Shown: piece after piece, positions 8,572 to 16,027 of the stretch
How positions within the stretch are numbered: position 1 is the stretch's first letter
Layout: every line of letters begins with the position of its first letter
Assembly: GCF_019038395.1 (NCBI RefSeq)
Contig: NZ_JAGFXZ010000031.1
Span: 1 to 34,274 of the forward strand
DNA length: 34,274 bases
Direction: 5' to 3'
Source of the DNA: Acinetobacter sp. BY419
Lineage (GTDB): Bacteria > Pseudomonadota > Gammaproteobacteria > Pseudomonadales > Moraxellaceae
Notes under the pieces: generated by a model
Seen by the model: only the letters and a program-made list of their open reading frames with translations
Databases searched by the model: none
What the model was told of the DNA's origin: nothing
Translations under genes and position numbers: made by a program

Positions 8572-10012
8572 GGGTATTTTCAGCAAACTGCTGTAAACGC
8601 TCTGCTGCTTCATTCGACAAACGCTGCTGTTCCGCGCTGAGCCAGCCTAGCACAAACCAGGCCTTGGACTGCTGTTTGACATAAGGTCTGAATAACGCAT
8701 CTGCCACAAACAGGTCGTTATAATGTCCGAGGCTTTCCTGTAAGGGTTTCAAGGCTTGCAGATAGGCTTTGACCTCTTTTTCAGGAAATAAGCTTTGCAG
8801 GAATTCTACGTTATAGCGTAAGCGTTTGACCCGCTTGCGCGTACGATGTCGCGATTCAATATCCAGTTCCTGATAGTTCTTGGCATCCTGACAGATTTGC
8901 TGATGCAGCTTGTTCAGTCCTTTACATAAAATTTTATGCGAAGACTTGGTTTTGCTATCTGTTTTTTCCTGGCTAAAGCTGAGTAGTTGCAGTATTAATT
9001 CTATGGTGGCAGGACTTCTAAACAGCGCACTAATATCTGGCTGTTTTTGTCGGTGTGGCGGCAATGTGAGCAACGGTGAACCTGCTTTTTCCAGTTGTGG
9101 AATCAGACTTTCTGCCAAGGCATCACGATCCCGGGTAGAGCCCAGTTGCTGAAAAATATCCCGTAGCTGCTCCGGCCATTCTGGTTGTACATGCTCAGTC
9201 ACGGACTGGAAAATTTTAAATGCACTACGCAAACGTCGAATTGCGACACGCGCCTGATGCACATGATCACTATTATATTTTTCTGCAGCAATTGCAGTTG
9301 CATTTGGTAAAAGGTGGGCCAGACAGTTGGCGACAATTTTTTGCAAAATCGTGCTGATCTGATCTTTTTGTTCAAGCACCAAGGGAAGCTGATGCTGCAC
9401 AGGCAGACTTTCTTCATCATGCAATAAGGCAAAACCGCGTTCCGCTTTGCTCCGCGTATCCAGCCATAACCCATAACGCTGAACCCAAGGCTGAATGAAA
9501 TCAATTAATTCACTTAATTGACCGGACTTGAGCTCAAACTCAACTTCATAAATATCGATGGCCTGATCATTGTACCGAATTTCACCCATATCAAAGGCAA
9601 TTTCAATCTGGCTGTTCAGATGGTTTTCTGTCAGTACATAACGCGCGACATCTGTTTCAAATTGCAGAATGAGGGGTTTATCTAAATCACCAAGCGCCTG
9701 TTTCAAGATTTTTTTTGCCGGTTTATGTTTGCGATATAACTGAAAATCACAATGTTCAGGAGGGCTTTTTAACTCATGTTCGAGTTCAAAACGAGCAAAC
9801 TGATGCTCAGTCGCTGCTTTAAGAGTCTGAATCCATTGCTGGTCTTCCAGACGTTGCCGTAAGGCAATCTGATGTTGTTGTAGTTGCTGTGCTTCGGTAT
9901 CAAAGTAGCGTGCACACAGGCGATGCCGAGTCGGTAGCAGTTTCTGGATATCCTGTTCAAATTGCACACGTGACTGTGCCGGAATCTGGAATTTGAGTTC
10001 TATTTCTGCCAT
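8558..10012 (-). CDS. CYTH-CHAD protein, probable inorganic triphosphatase
   Basis: A 484-residue protein. The CYTH domain (about residues 1-200) starts with E3-I-E5-L-K7, the ExExK metal and phosphate signature, followed by YFDTE near 36, LRQRLED near 51, TLKAA near 63, LQFETD near 116 and YEVEFELK near 155. The CHAD domain (about 218-484) keeps its basic signature: H250, H252, R255, R259, R260, R262 in HVHQARVAIRRLR, and a second basic helix (RHRTRKRVKRLRYN) followed by LGHYNDL. CYTH-CHAD proteins such as E. coli YgiF hydrolyse tripolyphosphate; CHAD domains bind polyphosphate. A strong ggagg Shine-Dalgarno lies 9 nt before the ATG. Its paralogue lies upstream on the same strand. Confidence 0.88.
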   Translation of the reverse strand: MAEIELKFQIPAQSRVQFEQDIQKLLPTRHRLCARYFDTEAQQLQQHQIALRQRLEDQQWIQTLKAATEHQFARFELEHELKSPPEHCDFQLYRKHKPAKKILKQALGDLDKPLILQFETDVARYVLTENHLNSQIEIAFDMGEIRYNDQAIDIYEVEFELKSGQLSELIDFIQPWVQRYGLWLDTRSKAERGFALLHDEESLPVQHQLPLVLEQKDQISTILQKIVANCLAHLLPNATAIAAEKYNSDHVHQARVAIRRLRSAFKIFQSVTEHVQPEWPEQLRDIFQQLGSTRDRDALAESLIPQLEKAGSPLLTLPPHRQKQPDISALFRSPATIELILQLLSFSQEKTDSKTKSSHKILCKGLNKLHQQICQDAKNYQELDIESRHRTRKRVKRLRYNVEFLQSLFPEKEVKAYLQALKPLQESLGHYNDLFVADALFRPYVKQQSKAWFVLGWLSAEQQRLSNEAAERLQQFAENTQPFW

Positions 10013-10091
10013 CGGGTTATTCCTCCGCGATGTTGGTTTTACAGATTAATATAGCTCAAAGAATAGTTTGGGTGTGATGTGCTTCTGCAAC

Positions 10092-10120
10092 AAAAAGCAC
10101 GCCATAGAAAGCGTGCTTTT
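10092..10120 (-). terminator. Intrinsic terminator downstream of the second CYTH gene
   Basis: aaaaagcacgc-8 nt-gcgtgctttt hairpin, T run on the minus strand. It separates the two CYTH genes, which are therefore not a simple operon. Confidence 0.85.
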
Positions 10121-10151
10121 AACATTTCTCGTGATATTTATTTCAATATAT

Positions 10152-11609
10152 TTATTTCAGGAATTTTCGGCTTACCAGGAACTGTTCGGTCGCTTCAAGT
10201 AGTTTCTGGGCATAGACTTCCTGCTTGGCAGTCAACCAGCCCAGCACAAACCAGTCGCTTGCTTCCAGTTCAGTTTGCTGTATATAAACTGTAGAAGAGG
10301 CCAGAGTCTGATATTCACTGGCAGCCAGTTGCGCATCATTGAGTGCTTTGCTGTATTTCTGCAAATTTTTGACATCATAGATCGTGGTTAAAATCGGGAA
10401 GCTGAATTTTAGTTCCTGAATCCGGCTTGCCAATTGATCCAGACTTTCAAAATCAGTAATGTTGGTCTGGTTCATCTGTTCCTGCAAGGCTTTATATTGC
10501 TGTTGAAGGGTGGTTTGCGCAGCAGTTTTCAAGTCCAGCGAGGCATGTTCATTTTCAGTTAAACTGAACATCAGCAATTCCAGATAATGATGCACATTCT
10601 GGGTGGACTTGACCAGGTTCCCGAGTTTTTCCTGAGCATATAGAATATCTTTGCTCAGATTTTCCGAAGTGGTAGGATTTTGCAGGAAGCTGGCCAGGCT
10701 GTTTTGCATATGCTGCAAATGTTGCAGGTGCTCAAATTGCTGCTTAAAGGCCGCCAGTTGATGTGCCCATTTGTCTGAAAGCTGTGGATGCCAGTCTTTG
10801 AACAGCAGCAAGCTCAGATACAGATGATCCAGCGCCAGTTGTGCCTGATCAATATGTTCCTGTTCTGCAACCTGGGCTGCAATCGCTGCGATATTTGGCA
10901 ATAAATGCTGCATCTGCTGTGCAATCAGACTGCACATGGTTTTACTGGCACTGTCTTTTTTGCTGATCTGAAATTCTTTGCTGAGGGCCGCAGGACTGAC
11001 ACGCTGTGAAGTGGCCAGTAAATTGCCAATTTCGGCTTTGCTGCGTACATCGAGCCAGAGCTGGTATTTCTTAACCCATTCAAAACAAAAGGCTAGCAAA
11101 TTTTGAATTGAGCCATCTTTTAACTCGAACTCGACTTCATATACTTCTTGCTCAGCATCCTGTGTACGGATTTGCCCAATATCCAGACTGACTTCGATCT
11201 GCGTGTTTTCATATTCAATTAACCTTAAAGTACGGGCAATATCGGTTTCAAACTGGAGTTGCAGATGTTCAAACTGATTGTCGAGAGCATGGCTGAGAAT
11301 TGCCTCGGCTTCTGGGAATTCTTTATAAATCCCTAAATCCAGCTTAGGAGATTCAGTTAATTCTCCTAAATCATGATTATGTTCAAAGCGTTCGATATGA
11401 CTTTTTCCGGCCGCTTTTAGGGTTTGAACCCAACGTGTACCTTCCAGACGCTGACGCAGCGCAACCCCATAACGGGCCAGCTGACGGTCGGCAGTATCAT
11501 AATATTTGGCTTGGAGCTGGATCTGTTGAGACTTTTTTGGATCAAGTGCCTTGAGCAGGGCAGTGCGTCGTGCCGCAGGGATTTGGAACTTGAGTTCAAC
11601 TTCAACCAT
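10152..11609 (-). CDS. CYTH-domain protein with degenerate CHAD-like C-terminus
   Basis: Paralogue of the gene at 8558, 485 residues from the ATG at 11609. That start is chosen because tagga lies 9 nt upstream, whereas the in-frame ATG at 11618 directly abuts it. The CYTH half is intact: V-E-V-E-L-K at the start, YYDTADRQL, LRQRLEGTRW, TLKAAGK, LQFETDIAR, IEVSLDIG and YEVEFELK. The C-terminal half aligns along its length with CHAD (HLLPNIAAIAAQ, then ASDWFVLGWLTAKQ near the end), but the His/Arg/Lys-rich helices are lost. The paralogue's HVHQARVAIRRLR corresponds to HIDQAQLALDHLY here. Likely a triphosphatase that no longer binds polyphosphate through this domain, which is inference. Confidence 0.8.
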   Translation of the reverse strand: MVEVELKFQIPAARRTALLKALDPKKSQQIQLQAKYYDTADRQLARYGVALRQRLEGTRWVQTLKAAGKSHIERFEHNHDLGELTESPKLDLGIYKEFPEAEAILSHALDNQFEHLQLQFETDIARTLRLIEYENTQIEVSLDIGQIRTQDAEQEVYEVEFELKDGSIQNLLAFCFEWVKKYQLWLDVRSKAEIGNLLATSQRVSPAALSKEFQISKKDSASKTMCSLIAQQMQHLLPNIAAIAAQVAEQEHIDQAQLALDHLYLSLLLFKDWHPQLSDKWAHQLAAFKQQFEHLQHLQHMQNSLASFLQNPTTSENLSKDILYAQEKLGNLVKSTQNVHHYLELLMFSLTENEHASLDLKTAAQTTLQQQYKALQEQMNQTNITDFESLDQLASRIQELKFSFPILTTIYDVKNLQKYSKALNDAQLAASEYQTLASSTVYIQQTELEASDWFVLGWLTAKQEVYAQKLLEATEQFLVSRKFLK

Positions 11610-11938
11610 GATGATCATCCTATCTGTTCAGTGCAAGCAAGCGCTGAATCTTCACTTGAATAAGGTTCTGAAATTAGGCGACAGCAGCCGCAATTATAGT
11701 TTTAGATGTGTACGCAGCAGATTGTAACCAAAATCAAAATGCATGTAAGACTTGACCTGAACATAAAAAGTTTAAATAGAAATTTAAAGATTGGATTTCA
11801 TCGGTTTATTTAAGGCTAAAACTATAGGGTTCAGGCTTTCACGGGGATGTATAGACTGGATGCAAGCACAAATCAAAAAGGCTGTTATTTGGCCAAAATA
11901 TACGCTAAGGTAAAACAAAAACGTCAGGATGATGCACG
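11610..11938. other. Intergenic region between divergent genes
   Basis: About 320 bp between the second CYTH gene and the DUF962 gene. It should contain both promoters, but I see no clear -35/-10 pair, palindrome or small ORF worth naming. Confidence 0.4.
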
Positions 11939-12322
11939 ATGAATATACAAGTACAACCACAAAGCAGCAGTGTAGTCGCGGTTCAGCCCCAGATGCCGAT
12001 TACCAATTACCATGAATTTTATCGTTTCTACTTGACCGAGCATCGGCATATCATCAGTCGCCGTCTGCATGTGGCCGGCAGTAGCATCGGTTTATACTGT
12101 TTTGCCAAAGCCATTCGCCAAGGCAAGCCGCGATATTTTGCCTATGGATTGCTTTCGGGCTATGCCTGTGCCTGGGTCGGTCATTTTATCTTTGAGCGCA
12201 ATAGACCGGCCAGTTTCAAACAACCCGTATATAGTTTTATCTCGGACTGGCGGATGTTTGCCGATGTCCTGCGTGGCAATATCAGCCTGATCAATCGTAA
12301 ACACGATAAGATTTCCAGTTGA
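11939..12322 (+). CDS. DUF962/Mpo1-like membrane protein
   Basis: A 127-residue protein matching the Mpo1-like (DUF962) family. Conserved points are YHEFYRFYLTEHRHIISRRLHVAG near residue 24, GYACAWVGHFIFERNRPASFKQPVYSFISDWRMF in the second half, with the paired histidines (H in LHVAG and H in GHF), the E-R-N-R-P-A turn and the SDW motif. Yeast Mpo1 is an Fe(II)-dependent dioxygenase that removes one carbon from 2-hydroxy fatty acids at the ER; bacterial members are usually untested. Two short hydrophobic stretches could be membrane segments. Shine-Dalgarno agga lies upstream of the ATG. It is followed by a long non-coding region. Confidence 0.8.
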   Translation: MNIQVQPQSSSVVAVQPQMPITNYHEFYRFYLTEHRHIISRRLHVAGSSIGLYCFAKAIRQGKPRYFAYGLLSGYACAWVGHFIFERNRPASFKQPVYSFISDWRMFADVLRGNISLINRKHDKISS

Positions 12323-12380
12323 GCCAGAAACACGTTCATCGGAATGTGTGCATTTGAAACATGAAATTTCGATAAAAGGC

Positions 12381-12409
12381 TTGCAAGTCTAGAATTATTA
12401 TTCTATTAA
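12381..12409 (+). promoter_or_regulatory. Candidate sigma-70 promoter
   Basis: TTGCAA (12381-12386), exactly 17 bp, then TATTAA (12404-12409). It points into a non-coding stretch that ends in a terminator. Confidence 0.45.
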
Positions 12410-12415
12410 TTGTGT

Positions 12416-12505
12416 TATTGCTGATAGAGTTTTTTGATCAAACGTTATATTTTAATGAATACATCAGTTTTCCAAGCTTGGAGCGACCTTCTCCAGGCTT
12501 TTTTT
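12416..12505 (+). ncRNA. Candidate small RNA of about 90 nt
   Basis: No ORF of note lies between the candidate promoter and a strong intrinsic terminator: gcttggag-7 nt-ctccaggc (12476-12498) followed by seven T. The transcript would start near 12416. An alternative is that the hairpin terminates the DUF962 mRNA with a long 3' UTR. Family unknown. Confidence 0.4.
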
Positions 12506-12602
12506 ATGTCCATATTGTTTTAAAAATAATTTACTGATTTCGTTGCCATTATTGCGTAAATATTCATAGAAGAATTCATGCGGATTTTAGTCGAAATTAA
12601 AA

Positions 12603-12662
12603 GATCCTTTCTAACATTAAAACGTCTCTCCACCAACGAGTGACTCAAAACCAGAAAGGATC
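12603..12662. repeat. 10-bp perfect inverted repeat with 40-bp loop
   Basis: gatcctttct (12603-12612) and agaaaggatc (12653-12662). It could be a structured RNA or the trace of an excised mobile element. No coding content is seen. Confidence 0.35.
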
Positions 12663-12732
12663 GAGTGTGACCAACACAAGTATTTATTTTTCTGTTTATT
12701 TTATATGTCTAGCGCTATTAAAGTCGCTTTGT

Positions 12733-12776
12733 GCAGATCGGGCTATCCCTGAAAATAGGTATTTTAGATATTAATT
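12733..12776 (+). repeat. Degenerate non-coding repeat, copy A
   Basis: Shares gcagatc and, further in, tatccctgaaaat followed by ggtattt-like sequence with copy B at 12931-12981. Function unknown. Between the two copies (12777-12930) there is AT-rich sequence without a gene. Confidence 0.4.
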
Positions 12777-12930
12777 GATTTTAGAGTGATTGAAAGAAGC
12801 AAAAAAAACAAAAAAATCGCCTTCATTAGTTTGCAACTTCTCCACCAAGTTATTTGCAAAATCCTAAAAGCGTTTGTCGAAGGGCGTAAGCATTAACACT
12901 TTATTTTTTTTGTTATAAAGTGATTAAAAC

Positions 12931-12981
12931 GCAGATCTGAAATTCCGTATATCCCTGAAAATGGTGATATTTAAAATTTAA
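12931..12981 (+). repeat. Degenerate non-coding repeat, copy B
   Basis: Second copy of the motif gcagatc ... tatccctgaaaat, about 200 bp after the first and 110 bp before the thiE promoter. The spacing inside the motif differs by several bases, so the copies are old or only functionally similar. Confidence 0.4.
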
Positions 12982-13069
12982 CCGACAAACACTGTGCTAA
13001 AAAACTGCAAATCTACTCCAGTCCAGCTTTAGAAACAGCAGGACTGCGGCAATTACACAGAGTTATGCC

Positions 13070-13075
13070 TATAAT
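13070..13075 (+). promoter_or_regulatory. Probable -10 box of the thiE-hemL promoter
   Basis: A perfect TATAAT with a weak -35. Transcription would start near 13082, leaving about 22 nt before the ATG at 13104. An imperfect 9-bp hairpin (agtccagct / agcaggact, 13020-13045) sits just upstream. Confidence 0.45.
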
Positions 13076-13103
13076 AGAGCCATCCTAGCAAGTGGCGAGC
13101 AAG

Positions 13104-13724
13104 ATGCGCGGTTTATATTTAATTACCAATGATGATCCATTAGAGCTTTTATTGGCGAAGTTAGAGGGTGCAATGGCCAATGGTGGTGTTGCGGTCTTGC
13201 AATATCGTCGTAAAAAAGTGCCCAAAGAAAATCAAATTTACGAAATCGAGTATATGAAAGCCATGTGTGCAGAATACGGTGTACCTTTCGTAATTAATGA
13301 TGATCTTGAAATGGCAGTTAAATACGGGGTCGGTGTGCATTTAGGCCAGGATGATGGTTCGATTATTGATGCTGTTACGCGTTTGCCCAAAGGCGTGTTG
13401 ATCGGTCGTAGCTGTAATAACTCAATTGAGCTGGCTGAACAGGCGATTGCCGATGGCGCGAATTATGTGGCATTCGGTGCGATCTATGCCACCAACAGCA
13501 AGCCAGAAGCCGGTAATATTGGCCTAGATACCTTAAAACGCGGCAAAGAAAAATTGAACGTGCCTTTATGTGCCATTGGCGGTTTAACGGTTGAAAATTC
13601 CAAAGAAGTCATTGAGTCAGGTGCAGATTATTGCGCAGTGATTAGTGATATATTGGGCTTACCTATGAATGCCATTCCTGAACGTTTAGATGAATGGTCT
13701 GCGCTTTTTCAAGCTACAGCATAA
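13104..13724 (+). CDS. thiE: Thiamine-phosphate synthase
   Basis: Joins the pyrimidine and thiazole phosphates to make thiamine phosphate. It is a TIM-barrel protein of 206 residues from the ATG at 13104; a GTG at 13092 would add four residues. The ATG is preferred because the protein then starts MRGLYLITND, as family members do, and the probable -10 box at 13070 leaves little leader for the GTG. Motifs: LQYRRK, FVINDD (magnesium and pyrophosphate aspartates), GVHLGQDD, IGRSCNN, YVAFGAIYAT and AIGGLTV (phosphate-binding loop). No TPP riboswitch is visible upstream. hemL follows 38 bp later on the same strand, probably co-transcribed. Confidence 0.93.
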   Translation: MRGLYLITNDDPLELLLAKLEGAMANGGVAVLQYRRKKVPKENQIYEIEYMKAMCAEYGVPFVINDDLEMAVKYGVGVHLGQDDGSIIDAVTRLPKGVLIGRSCNNSIELAEQAIADGANYVAFGAIYATNSKPEAGNIGLDTLKRGKEKLNVPLCAIGGLTVENSKEVIESGADYCAVISDILGLPMNAIPERLDEWSALFQATA

Positions 13725-13762
13725 AATTTTTTGATTGATTTAATTTTGAGTCGAGTGCCTTC

Positions 13763-15064
13763 ATGAGCTTATCTCCAAAGCAAGAACAATTGTTCAAACA
13801 AGCCAATAAACATATCCCGGGTGGCGTCAATTCACCTGTACGCGCATTTAATGGTGTCGGTGGTACACCGGTCTTTATCGAAAAGGCCCAAGGTGCGTAT
13901 CTTTATGATGTAGACGGTAAACGTTATGTGGACTATGTGGGTTCATGGGGGCCGATGATTCTGGGTCATGCGCATCCTGCGATTATTAAAGCTGTACAGG
14001 ATGCCGCGGTAGATGGTTTAAGCTTTGGTGCGCCAACAGTTCATGAAACAACGCTTGCAGATATTATTTGCGAGATCATGCCTTCAATCGAACTGGTACG
14101 TATGACCAACTCGGGTACAGAAGCTACCATGACCGCGATTCGATTGGCCCGTGGTTATACTGGTCGTGACAAGATTGTGAAATTTGAAGGCTGTTACCAT
14201 GGTCATTCAGATTCACTGCTGGTAAAAGCAGGTTCTGGTTTATTGACCAGTGGTGAAGGTGAGGCGACATCTGCAGGCGTACCGGCAGATTTTGCCAAAC
14301 ACACGCTGACACTTCCATATAACGATATCGCAACTTTAAAAGAATGCTTTGCCAAGTTTGGTTCTGAAATTGCCGGCGTGATTGTTGAGCCTGTGGCAGG
14401 CAACATGAACCTGGTGAAACCGATTGACGGTTTCCTGCAAGCGATTCGGAATGTCTGTGATGAGCATGGTTCAGTGTTTATTATTGATGAAGTGATGACC
14501 GGTTTCCGTGTTGGCTTAGGTGGCGCGCAAGCCCATTATGGCGTAACTCCAGATTTAACCACATTGGGTAAAATTATTGGTGCAGGTCTGCCAGTCGGCG
14601 CTTTCGGTGGTAAACGTGAAGTGATGGAATGTATTGCCCCACTGGGTAAAGTGTATCAAGCAGGAACATTGTCGGGTAATCCATTGGCGATGCGTGCCGG
14701 GATCGAGATGTTTAAACATCTGCGTAAACCAGGTTTCTACGAGAAATTGTCTGCGCAGCTTGAGAAGCTGCTGGTTGGCTTGCAAGCTGCTGCAGATGAA
14801 GCAGGCATTGCATTCAAGACCCAACAAGTGGGCGGTATGTTTGGTCTGTACTTTACCGATCAGGAAGACATTACCAGTTTCGACTCTATGCTGAAATGTG
14901 ATGTCGATGCTTTCCGTAAATTCTTCCATGGTATGCTCGATCGTGGTGTAAATCTTGCGCCATCTGCTTTTGAAGCTGGTTTTATTTCAGCTGCACATTC
15001 TGATGAAGATATTGCTTACACCATTCAAGCTGCCAAAGAAACTTTTGCCGAAATGAAAGCTTAA
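13763..15064 (+). CDS. hemL: Glutamate-1-semialdehyde 2,1-aminomutase
   Basis: Converts glutamate-1-semialdehyde to 5-aminolevulinate in the C5 route of haem synthesis. A PLP-dependent class III aminotransferase-fold enzyme of 433 residues, the usual length. Near the N-terminus is [17 protein letters not shown], a hallmark of HemL; then [16 protein letters not shown] (cofactor phosphate), [18 protein letters not shown] (the PLP-ring aspartate) and the Schiff-base lysine K270 in [17 protein letters not shown]. It is essential where no other route to 5-aminolevulinate exists. It follows thiE after 38 bp and is closed by a strong terminator. Confidence 0.97.
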   Translation: MSLSPKQEQLFKQANKHIPGGVNSPVRAFNGVGGTPVFIEKAQGAYLYDVDGKRYVDYVGSWGPMILGHAHPAIIKAVQDAAVDGLSFGAPTVHETTLADIICEIMPSIELVRMTNSGTEATMTAIRLARGYTGRDKIVKFEGCYHGHSDSLLVKAGSGLLTSGEGEATSAGVPADFAKHTLTLPYNDIATLKECFAKFGSEIAGVIVEPVAGNMNLVKPIDGFLQAIRNVCDEHGSVFIIDEVMTGFRVGLGGAQAHYGVTPDLTTLGKIIGAGLPVGAFGGKREVMECIAPLGKVYQAGTLSGNPLAMRAGIEMFKHLRKPGFYEKLSAQLEKLLVGLQAAADEAGIAFKTQQVGGMFGLYFTDQEDITSFDSMLKCDVDAFRKFFHGMLDRGVNLAPSAFEAGFISAAHSDEDIAYTIQAAKETFAEMKA

Positions 15065-15089
15065 GCTTTTTATTTTGACCCAGTATTAG

Positions 15090-15113
15090 GCCCGAATTCG
15101 TTCGGGCTTTTTT
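15090..15113 (+). terminator. Intrinsic terminator of thiE-hemL
   Basis: gcccgaa-ttcg-ttcgggc stem with a four-base loop, then six T. Confidence 0.92.
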
Positions 15114-15142
15114 ATACAGATTTTGAAAATGGAAAATGACCA

Positions 15143-15559
15143 ATGCAAACCAAACATTATTTGACTTTAAGTGATGCTGAATTTCTTTTAAATGAAGCCT
15201 ATCAATATGCGATTCAGAATAACTTTAATGTCAGTATTGCTGTGGTGGATGAAACGGGTAATTTGCTTGCCATGAAACGTATGGATGGTGCAGCGCCAAT
15301 GACTGCAAATTTGGCAATCGAAAAAGCCAAATGCTCTGCCATGAGTCGCCGTCCATCCAAACTGTTTGAAGATATTATCAAAGGTGGGCAGATGGGCTTT
15401 CTGACTATGGAGACTTTCTCTGGGATGCTGGAAGGCGGTGAGCCGATTATGTACCAAGGGCAGTTGGTAGGTGCAATGGGGGTGTCAGGTGTGAAGTCGT
15501 TTCAGGATGCAGAAATTGCACAGGTGGCGATTGAGAGGTTTTTGTTAAAGTGTGACTAA
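15143..15559 (+). CDS. GlcG/HbpS-family haem-binding-like protein
   Basis: A 138-residue protein of the PF03928 (GlcG/HbpS) type: alternating helices and strands with SIAVVDETGNLLAMKRMDGA, then ANLAIEKAKCSAMSRRPS, and a C-terminal GEPIMYQGQLVGAMGVSG block. Members bind haem in some actinobacteria or sit in glycolate or propanediol loci; the general role is unsettled. It lacks a signal peptide, so it is cytoplasmic here. It follows hemL by 79 bp but is separated by a terminator, so the link to haem is suggestive only. The accessory insert starts 28 bp after its stop codon. Confidence 0.85.
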   Translation: MQTKHYLTLSDAEFLLNEAYQYAIQNNFNVSIAVVDETGNLLAMKRMDGAAPMTANLAIEKAKCSAMSRRPSKLFEDIIKGGQMGFLTMETFSGMLEGGEPIMYQGQLVGAMGVSGVKSFQDAEIAQVAIERFLLKCD

Positions 15560-15586
15560 TTTTTAATAAACTTTTACCAGTTAAAC

Positions 15587-15819
15587 GGCTTTGTTGCCCA
15601 AAGAATTTAAAAGTTAAGTCTTTCCCAATCGACTCCAGTTTAAGTTACAACTTGGGTGTGAGGTCTGCCTAATTCAGTGAATTTATATAATACGGCAATG
15701 CGAGCATGGATTTCATTGACCTGACTTTGAAAGTTCCTTGCATTCAGTTTGTCGCCTAATAATTTAATACAATTATGTTGCTGAATAAGCCCTTAGAGAC
15801 AGGTTTGTGCAACAAAGCC
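15587..15819 (-). mobile_element. Internally deleted IS5-family remnant (MITE-like, 233 bp)
   Basis: Both ends carry the same inverted repeat, ggctttgttgcccaaa on the left and ggctttgttgcacaaa on the right (minus strand), 15 of 16 matching. Only the last part of the transposase gene is left between them. No clear target duplication was found. Such a deletion derivative could still be mobilised by a full-length relative. Confidence 0.8.
15640..15785 (-). pseudogene. C-terminal fragment of an IS5-family transposase
   Basis: Minus-strand translation gives about 48 residues ending in a TAA stop at 15640. The readable blocks are CIKLLGDKLNARNF, NEIHARIAVLYKF and TELGRPHTQVVT, typical of the C-terminus of IS5/IS903-like transposases. 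All catalytic residues are missing. Confidence 0.8.
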
Positions 15820-16027
15820 ATTTTTAATTATAGAAATAATAGCCAGATGTTTAATGTTGTTTCACTCGAAATTATTTACCTTGAATAACTACCTTAAAAA
15901 GACACTAAATTAGTATATACATGGTAATTGAACGTTTTTTATACTTATTTTTTTATGCTCAGAATTATTCAAATAAAAGGGTCTACAGTATTTGAAAATA
16001 CATAAATATTAATTTGAGGATATTGTG

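Noticed and set aside
12946..12981. dif/pdif recombination site (attccgtata start)
   Set aside because: Only the first half resembles a XerC arm; the second half lacks a XerD arm at the required spacing.
12506..13100. TPP riboswitch upstream of thiE
   Set aside because: None of the conserved TPP aptamer blocks (ctgaga, the acctgat region) could be found between the DUF962 gene and thiE.
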